Positions 42,164-50,657 of a DNA stretch of 64,000 nt are shown one piece after another (the stretch's first letter is position 1; every line of letters starts with the position of its first letter). A model generated the notes under the pieces. The model was not told the DNA's origin. It saw only the letters and a list, made by a program, of their open reading frames with translations, and did not search any database. The stretch spans positions 434,001 to 498,000 of the forward strand of contig NZ_CP138200.1 of assembly GCF_050859025.1 (NCBI RefSeq), in the 5' to 3' direction. Origin of the DNA: Wukongibacter sp050859025 (GTDB lineage Bacteria > Bacillota > Clostridia > Peptostreptococcales > Caminicellaceae). The position numbers were made by a program, and so were the translations under genes.

Positions 42164-42913
42164 ATGGATAAAATAGTAAGTGTTGAGAATCTTTACTTTG
42201 GATATGACGAAAAATTAGTTTTAGAGAATATTAATTTAGAAATATTTAAAGGGGATTACCTAGGAATAGTGGGGCCAAATGGTTCAGCAAAAAGTACTCT
42301 TTTTAAACTAATACTTGGACTATTAAGACCTCAAAAAGGAAGAACAAAAATATTTGGACAGGATATAAATAACTTTAAAGAATGGGGAAGGGTAGGATAT
42401 GTAGCTCAAAAAGCTACCTCATTTAATGGAGCATTTCCCGCTACTGTGGAAGAAGTAGTAGCTGCTAACCTCTTTCCCAAAATTGGACTATTCAAATCGA
42501 TTAAGAAAAAACATAAGGAAAGGGTCTATGAGACCCTAAAGGTTGTTGGTATGGAGAACTATAGACACAGGTTGATTGGAAACCTGTCGGGAGGTCAGCA
42601 ACAAAAGGTCTTTATAGCTAGAACCCTTATTAGTGAACCTGAAATCATATTTCTAGATGAACCCACAGTTGGTATAGATATTGGATCGCAGGGAGAATTC
42701 TATGACCTTTTAGAAAGGTTTAATAAAGAAATGAATATAACCATAGTCATGATATCCCATGATATAGGAGTAATAACGGAAAAGGTTAATAGAATAGCAT
42801 GCATGGGAGATAAAAAGCTTCTAGTGCAAAATAAATGCTGTAAGGTATCGTTTAGTGAATCCCTAACTAAGTTCTATGGCGACAGCATGAATATGCTGGT
42901 GCATAGACATTAA
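42164..42913 (+). CDS. Zn/Mn-type ABC transporter ATPase
   Basis: This 249-residue ATPase is of the ZnuC/MntB type. The Walker A reads GPNGSAKSTL, with Ala where the P-loop glycine normally precedes Lys. The Q-loop lies in AQKATSFNGAFPATVEEVV, the signature is LSGGQQQKVFIARTL, Walker B is IIFLDEPTVGID and the His switch is MISHDIGVIT. The partner permease follows 230 bp later; a family B hairpin lies between them. No substrate-binding lipoprotein gene is nearby. No Zur-type operator was recognised. Confidence 0.88.
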   Translation: MDKIVSVENLYFGYDEKLVLENINLEIFKGDYLGIVGPNGSAKSTLFKLILGLLRPQKGRTKIFGQDINNFKEWGRVGYVAQKATSFNGAFPATVEEVVAANLFPKIGLFKSIKKKHKERVYETLKVVGMENYRHRLIGNLSGGQQQKVFIARTLISEPEIIFLDEPTVGIDIGSQGEFYDLLERFNKEMNITIVMISHDIGVITEKVNRIACMGDKKLLVQNKCCKVSFSESLTKFYGDSMNMLVHRH

Positions 42914-42954
42914 TAATCTCCGTCTAAATTCACTCGCCTAGCTATTTCTAGCCG

Positions 42955-43069
42955 TCGGGAGTTATGATATTTCCTTTTCGTTCATGCAATCAGCCTGTTT
43001 TTCGCTATATTTAGAAAGGATGAAGCAGGCTGATAAAAATCACTTAAATGGAATATCATAACTCCCTGA
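42955..43069. repeat. Hairpin family B, copy 2
   Basis: Outer arms TCGGGAGTTATGATATTTCC (42955) and GGAATATCATAACTCCCTGA (43050) are almost perfectly complementary. Inner arms ATCAGCCTG/CAGGCTGAT pair as well. It lies between the ATPase and permease genes and could reduce permease expression. Confidence 0.8.
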
Positions 43070-43143
43070 GTATTGAAAGTGCTGATGTATAATTTACTAG
43101 CACAAGAGGTTAAATTATTAATTTTACAAAGGAGTACATAACA

Positions 43144-43980
43144 ATGTTAGAAATATTACAATATGGTTTTATGCAGCGGGCACTTTTATCAGGTATCATA
43201 ATTGGTGTATTGTGTCCTTTAATAGGAATATTTATTGTACTTAGAAGGATGTCCCTTATTGGCGATAGTCTTTCACATGTGGCCTTGGCGGGGGTGGCTG
43301 CTGGAATACTTTCGGGTATATATCCTTTAGGCATGTCCCTTATATTTTCCATAGTGGCAGCTTTAGCCATAGAAAAGCTTAGAAAGAGCTATGAAGAATA
43401 TGCTGAGCTTTCCATAGCCATTATACTATCAGCAGGGATAGGGTTAGCAGTAGTCCTTATAAGCTTTGCAAAGTCCTTTAACATAGACTTATTTGGATAT
43501 TTGTTTGGAAGTATAACAACAGTACTGTCTGAGGATATATGGATTATTGCTATACTTGGCCTAGCCATTATTATTACTATAAGGCTTTTATTTAAAGAAC
43601 TTTTCTATATAGCCTTTGATGAGGTATCGGCAAAGCTTGCTGGAATTCCAGTCAGATATATAAATCTATTGTTTATAATCCTAATTGCTTCTACGATAAC
43701 TGTATCTATGAGAATAGTTGGGATACTATTAGTATCATCACTTATGGTATTACCCGTAGCAACAAGCTTACAGCTTGCGAAAAGCTTTAGACATGCCACA
43801 TTGCTTTCAATAATTTTTGCAGAGGTGGCTGTTATAGCAGGGATATTCATATCGTACTATTTAGAGCTGGCATCGGGAGGAACTATAGTTATACTTTCGG
43901 TGATTATATTGTTATCTGTGTTAGGAATTAAAAAAATCAATAGACATATGCTTAAGAGAAAAGTAAATATGAGTTTGTAG
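43144..43980 (+). CDS. Zn/Mn-type ABC transporter permease
   Basis: This 278-residue permease of the ABC-3 (ZnuB/MntC) family has about eight membrane helices. Family motifs include LYGFMQRALLSGIIIGVLCP-like opening (here YGFMQRALLSGIIIGVLCP), LIGDSLSHVALAGVAAG and a DEVSAKLAGIPVRYINLLF cytoplasmic loop that contacts the ATPase. AAAGGAG precedes the ATG. With the upstream ATPase it should import zinc or manganese, given a binding protein encoded elsewhere. Confidence 0.9.
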   Translation: MLEILQYGFMQRALLSGIIIGVLCPLIGIFIVLRRMSLIGDSLSHVALAGVAAGILSGIYPLGMSLIFSIVAALAIEKLRKSYEEYAELSIAIILSAGIGLAVVLISFAKSFNIDLFGYLFGSITTVLSEDIWIIAILGLAIIITIRLLFKELFYIAFDEVSAKLAGIPVRYINLLFIILIASTITVSMRIVGILLVSSLMVLPVATSLQLAKSFRHATLLSIIFAEVAVIAGIFISYYLELASGGTIVILSVIILLSVLGIKKINRHMLKRKVNMSL

Positions 43981-43983
43981 AAA

Positions 43984-44007
43984 AGTGCCCTAGGGTGCTT
44001 TTTTTGT
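43984..44007 (+). terminator. Terminator after the metal permease
   Basis: A short wobble-containing stem AGTGCCC/GGGTGCT is followed by seven T. Confidence 0.75.
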
Positions 44008-44100
44008 TTTTATCATTTCCTTAATACACAAAAGAAAATATGGAAAAATATGAGAAAGTAGTATAAAATTTTATGTGTGTATATAATTTATTCAATTACT

Positions 44101-44155
44101 AAGGCTTCAATAAATCAGAATTTAAAAGATTTATTGTAATTTCTATAATACAATA
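44101..44155. repeat. Partial family D hairpin
   Basis: AAGGCTTCAATAAATCAGAA and AAAAGATTTATTGTAATTTC match the right arm of the hairpin at 53409 (AAAAGATTTATTGCGACTTC). The rest of 44008-44557 holds no gene; it contains the activator-site candidate at 44253. Confidence 0.5.
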
Positions 44156-44252
44156 AAAACATATAACATATATATAAAATGTCAGATTCTAAAAGAAGAA
44201 ATTAACGGAAGCAAAGACAGATAGAAAATGAAAAGTGCAAACCAAATAAACA

Positions 44253-44269
44253 TGTAAACTTTCTGTACA
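44253..44269. promoter_or_regulatory. Candidate activator site (UAS) for the crt promoter
   Basis: TGTAAACTTTCTGTACA fits TGTAAA-N5-TKTACA, also present twice upstream of the other sigma-54 promoter (57634, 57701). It is about 305 bp upstream of the -24 element, a normal distance for enhancer-type sites. Confidence 0.6.
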
Positions 44270-44557
44270 CTTTTTATTCTTTGATAATATATTACATTGT
44301 TTATCAGAGAAGTTAATATCAATGCTTGGCTTTATTGGACGTTATATACTAGGGTTTGTGGAATACTATATACGATAAGAAAATAAATCTAGTGAAGGCT
44401 TCATACTTTTTTAAACATAAAAAAAGTGGAAGTGTTTAATAAGTTTACAAATTTACTTTATAATATAAAGTAATAAGGATAGAGAGATTTTTCCTAGAAA
44501 TATTAGATTTAGTGGATTAGAGCTAAGGGGGAGATCAAAATAATCCTTAAAAAGATT

Positions 44558-44574
44558 TTGGCACAGGACTTGCT
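44558..44574 (+). promoter_or_regulatory. Sigma-54 promoter of the crt cluster
   Basis: TTGGCACAGGACTTGCT matches the -24/-12 consensus (TTGGCAC-N5-TTGCW) fully. The expected transcription start is about 44586, 20 bases before the crt GTG. Confidence 0.92.
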
Positions 44575-44605
44575 AATATAATATCAGTGTAAAGGAGATG
44601 GTGAC

Positions 44606-45385
44606 GTGGACTTTAAAAATCTATTATTTAGACAAGAAGGAAATATAGGTATTTTAAGCTTTAATAGACCTAAAGTTTTAAATGCCTTAGACACCAGTGT
44701 TTTACAGGAACTAGACCAAGCTATTGATGAAATAGAAAAAAATGAGGATATTTATGTTCTTTTAATAACAGGAGAAGGGAAAGCCTTTGTAGCAGGAGCA
44801 GATATTTCTGAAATGAAGGATAAAACTGCAGAAGAAGGAAGAATATTTGGTGACCTTGGATCAAAGGTATTCAGAAAAATTGATCTTATGGAAAAACCAG
44901 TTATCGCAGCTGTAAATGGGTTTGCGCTAGGTGGTGGATGTGAGCTAGCTATGAGCTGTGATATAAGGATAGCAGGAGAAAAGGCTAAATTTGGACAGCC
45001 AGAGGTTGGCCTAGGTATAACACCTGGATTTGCGGGAACTCAAAGACTTCCAAGATTGGTAGGGGCTTCTAAGGCTAAGGAATTAATATTTACTGGGAAT
45101 ATTATAGATGCTGCATATGCAGAAAAGATTGGACTTGTAAACAGCGTTGTTCCTCAGGAAGAACTAATGGATGAAGCTTTAAAGATGGCTAAGAAAATTG
45201 CATCAAATGCTCAAATCGCAGTTAAGTACTCAAAGGCAGCTATCAATAGAGGTACTAACTGTGATATAGATACTGCTAATGAAATAGAAAAGGATTTATT
45301 TGGTTTATGTTTTGCAACCGAAGATCAAAAAGAAGGTATGTCAGCTTTCGTGGAAAAAAGAAAGCCAGAATTTAAGAAGAAATAG
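44606..45385 (+). CDS. crt: Short-chain enoyl-CoA hydratase (crotonase)
   Basis: This 259-residue crotonase-fold protein starts at GTG 44606 (AAAGGAG at 44590). The oxyanion-hole region is AFVAGADISEMKD. The catalytic glutamates are in FALGGGCELAMSCDI and FGQPEVGLGITPGFAGTQRL. The length fits clostridial Crt, which hydrates crotonyl-CoA to (S)-3-hydroxybutyryl-CoA. It is first after the sigma-54 promoter, and hbd and thl follow. Confidence 0.93.
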   Translation: MDFKNLLFRQEGNIGILSFNRPKVLNALDTSVLQELDQAIDEIEKNEDIYVLLITGEGKAFVAGADISEMKDKTAEEGRIFGDLGSKVFRKIDLMEKPVIAAVNGFALGGGCELAMSCDIRIAGEKAKFGQPEVGLGITPGFAGTQRLPRLVGASKAKELIFTGNIIDAAYAEKIGLVNSVVPQEELMDEALKMAKKIASNAQIAVKYSKAAINRGTNCDIDTANEIEKDLFGLCFATEDQKEGMSAFVEKRKPEFKKK

Positions 45386-45415
45386 TTTCTATTACTGACA
45401 TATAGATATAGGTAA

Positions 45416-45612
45416 CCAACTTTAAAAGTTAATAAAATTCAAACAAAAAATGTAGAAGCGTTCATTATTTTATTTGAATTCTATTTCATTCTAATGTTGG
45501 TGACCTGTATAGAGATTCCAGTCAAAACTTTAATTTATACACATCAAAAATCCTAAGAAGCATCGGATATTTTGATATGTATAAATTAAGACCTACTTAG
45601 AACTCTCTATAC
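45416..45612. repeat. Composite of family C and family A hairpins
   Basis: A family C hairpin (45416-45497, centre AATGTAGAAGCGTTCATTAT) is followed by a family A hairpin (45507-45612, ends GTATAGAGATTCCAGTCAAA and AACTCTCTATAC). The same C-then-A order occurs at 52472. Confidence 0.85.
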
Positions 45613-45667
45613 ATAACCTACTATAAAGGTTAACATAAATGATTACTAATATAGAGGAGGAATAGCA

Positions 45668-46513
45668 ATGAAGATATTTGTTCTAGGTGCAGGAACAATG
45701 GGATCTGGTATTGTTCAAGCATTTGCTCAATCTGGATATGAAGTAATAATGAGAGATATCGAAGAAAGATTTGTTGAAAGAGGAATAGGCATAATAACAA
45801 AAAATCTAGATAGAAGTGTAAAGAAAGAAAAAATAACTGAAGAAAAGAAAAATGAAATATTAGCTAGAATTACTCCTACTACAGATTTGAATTTAGTAAA
45901 GGATGCAGATCTTGTAGTGGAAGCAGCAATCGAAAATATGGAAATTAAGAAGAAGATATTTGCTGAGCTAGATGGAATCTGTAAAGAGGAAGCAATAATA
46001 GCTACAAATACTTCATCTCTTTCAATAACTGAGATAGCAAGTGCAACTAATAGACCTGACAAGATTATAGGAATGCATTTCTTTAATCCTGTTCCAGTGA
46101 TGAAGCTTGTTGAGGTTATCAACGGAATAGCTACTTCCGATGAAACAAAGGAAACAATCATGGAGCTTAGCAAAAATGTAGGCAAGACTCCAGTTGTAGT
46201 AGAAGAAGCTCCAGGTTTTGTAGTAAATAGAATACTTGTTCCTATGATAAATGAAGCAATAGGTATTTTAGCTGATGGAGTAGCAAGTGCTGAAGACATT
46301 GATGCAGCTATGAAGTTGGGAGCAAACCATCCTATAGGACCTTTAGCATTGGCTGATTTAATAGGAAATGATGTAAACTTAGCTATTATGGAAGTATTAT
46401 ACGAAGAATTTGGTGATTCTAAGTATAGACCTCATCCATTATTAAGAAAAATGGTTAGAGGTGGACTATTGGGTAGAAAAACTGGTAAAGGTTTTTACGA
46501 TTACTCAAAATAG
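45668..46513 (+). CDS. hbd: 3-hydroxybutyryl-CoA dehydrogenase
   Basis: This 281-residue protein has a Rossmann motif GAGTMGSGIVQAFAQSGYEV, the family signature GMHFFNPVPVMKLVEVINGI with the catalytic His, Glu in VVEEAPGFVVNRI, and the C-terminal NHPIGPLALADLIGNDV domain. Length and motifs match clostridial Hbd, which links acetoacetyl-CoA and (S)-3-hydroxybutyryl-CoA with NAD(P)H. GAGGAGG precedes the ATG. Confidence 0.95.
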   Translation: MKIFVLGAGTMGSGIVQAFAQSGYEVIMRDIEERFVERGIGIITKNLDRSVKKEKITEEKKNEILARITPTTDLNLVKDADLVVEAAIENMEIKKKIFAELDGICKEEAIIATNTSSLSITEIASATNRPDKIIGMHFFNPVPVMKLVEVINGIATSDETKETIMELSKNVGKTPVVVEEAPGFVVNRILVPMINEAIGILADGVASAEDIDAAMKLGANHPIGPLALADLIGNDVNLAIMEVLYEEFGDSKYRPHPLLRKMVRGGLLGRKTGKGFYDYSK

Positions 46514-46597
46514 AACTCGGGGGTATAATGCCCTCTTGCTTTAGTCGGAGTTTATCCGAAAAAATACTCAAATAAAAATTATGGAGGTTGGAAATTA

Positions 46598-47776
46598 ATG
46601 AAAGAAGTTGTTATAGCTAGTGCTGTAAGAACGCCGATTGGTGGCTTTAATGGATCTTTAGCAAAGGTATCTCCAGCTAAGCTGGGAGAAATAGCTATTG
46701 TGGAAGCACTAAATAGAGCTAATCTTGATCCAAATAAGGTTGATGAAGTTTATATGGGTTGTATCTTACAAGCAGCACAAGGGCAAGGAATTGCAAGACA
46801 GGCGTCAGTTAATGCAGGAATACCTGTAGAGACTCCTGCAACAACAGTCAATATGCTTTGCGGTTCAGGTCTTAAATGTGTATCTTTGGCCGTTCAATCT
46901 GTTTTACTTGGAGATAATGACATAGTGGTAGCTGGTGGAGTAGAAAGCATGAGCAATGCGCCATATGCCCTTACAAAGGCAAGATGGGGAGAAAGAATGG
47001 GTCATGGTCAAACTATTGATACAATGATTAAAGATGCCCTGACAGATGCCTTCCATGATTATCATATGGGTATAACTGCTGAAAACATAGCAGAGCAGTG
47101 GAAAATAACAAGACAGGAGCAGGATGAGTTTGCCTTAAGAAGTCAACAAAGAGCAGCAAAGGCAAGAGCAGAAGGTAGATTTGATGATGAGATAGTACCA
47201 GTGACTATACCTCAAAGAAAAGGTGATCCAATAGTATTTGATAAAGACGAATACATTAAAGATAATGCATCTATGGAAAAATTAGGAAAGCTAAGAACTG
47301 CCTTCAAAAAAGATGGTACAGTTACAGCAGGAAATGCATCAGGAATTAATGATGGATCTGCAGCATTAGTAATTATGAGCAAAGAAAAGGCTGATGAATT
47401 AGGAATAGAGCCTCTTTGTACAGTAGTTTCCTATGCTTCTGCCGGCGTAGATCCTAGTATTATGGGAATTGGGCCAGTACCAGCATCAAAAAAGGCATTA
47501 AAAAAGGCTAACTTAGAAGTAAAAGATTTAGATTTGATTGAAGCAAACGAAGCATTTGCAGCACAATCTATAGCAGTTGCTAGGGAATTAGGACTAGATA
47601 TAGAAAAGGTTAATGTAAATGGTGGAGCTATAGCTTTAGGTCATCCAGTTGGAGCAAGTGGAGCTAGAATCCTAATTACATTAATATATGAAATGATGAA
47701 GAGAGACGCAAAGCATGGTCTAGCTACTTTGTGTATAGGTGGCGGTATGGGAGAAGCTGTTATCGTTAAAAGATAA
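46598..47776 (+). CDS. thl: Acetyl-CoA C-acetyltransferase (thiolase)
   Basis: This 392-residue thiolase has the acyl-accepting Cys in NMLCGSGLKCVSLAVQSV, the loop VNVNGGAIALGHPVGASGAR with catalytic His, and the second Cys in LATLCIGGGMGEAVIV. It interconverts two acetyl-CoA and acetoacetyl-CoA. GGAGG lies before the ATG. It follows hbd by 84 bp and is ended by a strong hairpin. Confidence 0.96.
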   Translation: MKEVVIASAVRTPIGGFNGSLAKVSPAKLGEIAIVEALNRANLDPNKVDEVYMGCILQAAQGQGIARQASVNAGIPVETPATTVNMLCGSGLKCVSLAVQSVLLGDNDIVVAGGVESMSNAPYALTKARWGERMGHGQTIDTMIKDALTDAFHDYHMGITAENIAEQWKITRQEQDEFALRSQQRAAKARAEGRFDDEIVPVTIPQRKGDPIVFDKDEYIKDNASMEKLGKLRTAFKKDGTVTAGNASGINDGSAALVIMSKEKADELGIEPLCTVVSYASAGVDPSIMGIGPVPASKKALKKANLEVKDLDLIEANEAFAAQSIAVARELGLDIEKVNVNGGAIALGHPVGASGARILITLIYEMMKRDAKHGLATLCIGGGMGEAVIVKR

Positions 47777-47870
47777 GAGAATATCCTTAAAAATATATCT
47801 TTTATAACTTAATATGGCATGAAAAAGGCTTTCGACCTAGAAAGCAGAGGCGGAAGACCGTAGTAATATA

Positions 47871-47928
47871 ACTAGTTTAGAGTCGAGAATACTAACATAT
47901 TCTTGACTTTAAACTGGTCAAAAAAAGG
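47871..47928 (+). terminator. Hairpin after thl
   Basis: A 21-bp stem with G-T pairs (ACTAGTTTAGAGTCGAGAAT with ATTCTTGACTTTAAACTGGT) is followed by seven A, not T, on this strand. It may be an attenuator or RNA-stabilising hairpin rather than a classical terminator. Confidence 0.5.
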
Positions 47929-47940
47929 GAGGCAAATCTA

Positions 47941-48357
47941 ATGAAGGGCAAAACTATAAAAGAAATAAAAATTGGAGATAAGGCCTTTTTTCAAAAAACT
48001 ATTACAGAGACAGACGTATATTTATATGCAGGGGTAACGGGAGACATAAATCCTGCCCATATTAACCATGAAGTATCAAAGGATACAATGTTTAAAGGCA
48101 GAATTGCTCATGGTATGTTAACAGCAGGACTTGTTTCCGCAGTGTTAGGTGTACATTTACCAGGCCCAGGGACTATCTATTTAGCACAGGAGCTGAAATT
48201 TACTGCACCAGTAAAATTTGGAGATACCATTAAAGCTGAAGTAGAAGTTATTGAAATGATTGAGGAAAAGAATAGGATAAAATTAAGTACAATATGTACC
48301 AATCAAAATGGAGATGTTGTTCTTAAGGGCGTTGCTACAGTAATGCCGCCAAAATAA
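47941..48357 (+). CDS. MaoC-like (R)-specific enoyl-CoA hydratase
   Basis: This 138-residue hot-dog-fold protein has the hydratase-2 motif YAGVTGDINPAHINHEVSKD with catalytic Asp and His, followed by FKGRIAHGMLTAGLVSAVLG. PhaJ-like enzymes of this size convert crotonyl-CoA to (R)-3-hydroxybutyryl-CoA. Its presence beside the (S)-specific Crt suggests metabolism of both enantiomers. GGGAGG precedes the ATG. Confidence 0.85.
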   Translation: MKGKTIKEIKIGDKAFFQKTITETDVYLYAGVTGDINPAHINHEVSKDTMFKGRIAHGMLTAGLVSAVLGVHLPGPGTIYLAQELKFTAPVKFGDTIKAEVEVIEMIEEKNRIKLSTICTNQNGDVVLKGVATVMPPK

Positions 48358-48366
48358 TCTTGAATA

Positions 48367-48402
48367 TAGCTCTGCCTTGAATTAGATTTTTAAAGCAGGG
48401 CT
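48367..48402 (+). terminator. Weak hairpin after the MaoC gene
   Basis: AGCTCTGC/GCAGGGCT arms enclose an AT-rich loop with no T tract. Possible processing or stability element. Confidence 0.4.
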
Positions 48403-48595
48403 GACATCTAGAATGCTTATGTTAATTAATAAACAAACAAAGTATGATATTTTGTGTAGTCAACCGACCCCAAAGTCTAATAAGCTTTAATGTTGGTTAA
48501 CAATAACTTATTATCCATATAGGATGCATTTATAGGTATAGAACTTGTGCATTTCTATAATGGCAAAATACCATTGTTAGAGGAGGAAAAAGAGT

Positions 48596-49735
48596 ATGGA
48601 TTTTCGTATTCCAAAGGAGCATGAAATGCTTAGACAGATGTACAGGGAGTTTACTGAAAACGAAGTTAAACCTCTTGCAGAAGAAGTTGATGAAAAGGAA
48701 ATGTTTCCTGTAGAAACAGTAAAAAAACTAGCTAGATATGGACTATTAGGTATACCATTTCCAAAAGAATATGGTGGACAAGGTGGCGATAATTTAGGTT
48801 ATGCAATGGCCGTAGAAGAATTATCAAAGGCTTGTGCAACTACAGGAGTTATAGTATCAGCTCATACTTCACTTTGTGCAGCTCCTATATATGAATTTGG
48901 TACTGAGGAACAAAAGCAAAAATATTTAATTCCCCTTGCTAAGGGAGAAAAGCTTGGAGCTTTTGGTTTAACAGAGCCTAATGCAGGTACAGATGCTGCA
49001 GGACAACAAACAAAGGCTGTGTTAGATGGAGATCATTACATCCTAAATGGTTCAAAAATATTTATTACTAATGCAGGTTATGCAGATATATATATAGTAA
49101 TGGCTATGACAGATAAGAGTAAGGGTGTTAAGGGAATATCTGCTTTTATAGTTGAAAAGGATTACGAAGGTTTTAGTATAGGTAAGAAGGAAGCAAAAAT
49201 GGGTATAAAGGGTTCAGCTACATGTGAGCTTATATTTGAAAATGTCAAGGTTCCTAAGGAAAACCTATTAGGAAGAGAAGGTAAAGGATTTGGCATTGCC
49301 ATGAAGACATTAGACGGTGGTCGTATAGGAATAGCGGCACAGGCTCTTGGAATAGCTCAAGGATCTATAGATGAAACAGTAAAATACGTAAAAGAGAGAA
49401 AGCAGTTTGGGAGATCAATAGCCAAATTCCAAAATACTCAATTCCAGCTTGCAGATATGCAAACTAAAACAGATGCTTCAAGACTGTTAGTATATAGAGC
49501 AGCAAGAGCTAAGGATAACAAGGAGCGTTTCAGCGATCAAGCTGCTATGGCTAAGCTATTTGCAGCAGAAACTGCAATGGAAGTTACAACTAAAGCAGTT
49601 CAGCTTCACGGTGGATATGGTTATACAAGAGAATATCCAGTTGAAAGAATGATGAGAGATGCTAAAATAACAGAAATTTATGAAGGTACTTCTGAAGTTC
49701 AAAAAATGGTTATAGCAGGAAGTATGCTAAGATAA
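48596..49735 (+). CDS. bcd: Short-chain acyl-CoA (butyryl-CoA) dehydrogenase
   Basis: This 379-residue flavoprotein of the acyl-CoA dehydrogenase family has FGLTEPNAGTDAAGQQTKAV, FITNAGYADIYIVMA, the C-terminal QLHGGYGYTREYPVERMMRD and the catalytic Glu in EIYEGTSEVQKMVI. Beside etfB and etfA it should form the electron-bifurcating Bcd-Etf complex that reduces crotonyl-CoA and ferredoxin with NADH. GAGGAGG precedes the ATG; etfB follows after 7 bases. Confidence 0.93.
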   Translation: MDFRIPKEHEMLRQMYREFTENEVKPLAEEVDEKEMFPVETVKKLARYGLLGIPFPKEYGGQGGDNLGYAMAVEELSKACATTGVIVSAHTSLCAAPIYEFGTEEQKQKYLIPLAKGEKLGAFGLTEPNAGTDAAGQQTKAVLDGDHYILNGSKIFITNAGYADIYIVMAMTDKSKGVKGISAFIVEKDYEGFSIGKKEAKMGIKGSATCELIFENVKVPKENLLGREGKGFGIAMKTLDGGRIGIAAQALGIAQGSIDETVKYVKERKQFGRSIAKFQNTQFQLADMQTKTDASRLLVYRAARAKDNKERFSDQAAMAKLFAAETAMEVTTKAVQLHGGYGYTREYPVERMMRDAKITEIYEGTSEVQKMVIAGSMLR

Positions 49736-49742
49736 GGAGGCT

Positions 49743-50531
49743 TTGGAAATGAAAATAGTTGTTTGTATTAAACAAGTTCCAGATACTACAGAGGTTAGAT
49801 TAGATCCAAAGACAGGAACACTTATAAGAGATGGAGTTCCAAGTATTATAAATCCAGATGATAAGAGTGGTTTAGAGGCAGCACTGCAATTAAAGGATGA
49901 AATTGGAGCAGAGGTTACTGTTCTTACAATGGGACCACCTCAAGCGGAAAAGGCACTTATAGAAGCTTTAGCTATGGGAGCTGACAAAGCTATTTTATTA
50001 AGCGATAGAGCATTTGCAGGAGCAGATACATGGGCTACATCTTCAACTCTTGCGGCTGCAATAAGAAAATTAGAATGTGATTTAATCATAGCAGGAAGAC
50101 AAGCGATAGATGGAGATACTGCTCAGGTTGGACCTCAAATAGCAGAGCATTTAGCAATTCCTCAAATAAGCTATGTTGGAGGACTTGAGCTTAGCGGAGA
50201 AAGTTTAATATTAAAAAGAGTATTTGAAGACGGATATCATAGGATAAAAGTAAAAATGCCTTGTCTAATAACTACATTAAGTGAGATGAACGAGCCAAGA
50301 TACATGTCAGTTGGCGGTATATTTGATGCTTTTAGAGAAAAGGAAATAATCAAGTGGTCTCTAGCTGATATAGAAGTAGATACAGCTAACATCGGATTAA
50401 AGGGTTCCCCAACTAAGGTTAAGAAGTCCTTTACAAAGGGAGCGAAGTCTGCTGGTAAGGTATATGAATTAGAACCTAAGGAAGCAGCACAAGTAATCGT
50501 ACAAAAGCTAAAAGAAAAGTTTATCATATAA
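49743..50531 (+). CDS. etfB: Electron transfer flavoprotein, beta subunit
   Basis: This 262-residue protein has the EtfB opening KIVVCIKQVPDTTEVRLDPK and the region DLIIAGRQAIDGDTAQVGPQ, which in bifurcating Etf binds NADH/FAD. It lies seven bases downstream of bcd. A family C hairpin lies between it and etfA, 126 bp away, an unusually wide spacing for this pair. Confidence 0.94.
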   Translation: MEMKIVVCIKQVPDTTEVRLDPKTGTLIRDGVPSIINPDDKSGLEAALQLKDEIGAEVTVLTMGPPQAEKALIEALAMGADKAILLSDRAFAGADTWATSSTLAAAIRKLECDLIIAGRQAIDGDTAQVGPQIAEHLAIPQISYVGGLELSGESLILKRVFEDGYHRIKVKMPCLITTLSEMNEPRYMSVGGIFDAFREKEIIKWSLADIEVDTANIGLKGSPTKVKKSFTKGAKSAGKVYELEPKEAAQVIVQKLKEKFII

Positions 50532-50540
50532 AGTAATGAC

Positions 50541-50628
50541 ATTTTGAAGATTAATAAATTTTACTAAAAGAATGTAGAAGCGTTCATTATTTCAGTAAAA
50601 TTTATCTAAAGTTTTAAGAATCATGACT
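50541..50628. repeat. Hairpin family C, copy 2
   Basis: ATAAATTTTACT-AAA arms pair with CAGTAAAATTTAT around AATGTAGAAGCGTTCATTAT. It lies between etfB and etfA. Confidence 0.85.
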
Positions 50629-50657
50629 ATAATAGATTGATTTAAGGAGGGTGTACC

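Noticed and set aside
47814..47832. Possible sigma-54 promoter before the MaoC gene (TGGCATGAAAAAGGC)
   Set aside because: GG-N10-GC spacing fits, but the TT before GC and the TTGGCAC context are missing.
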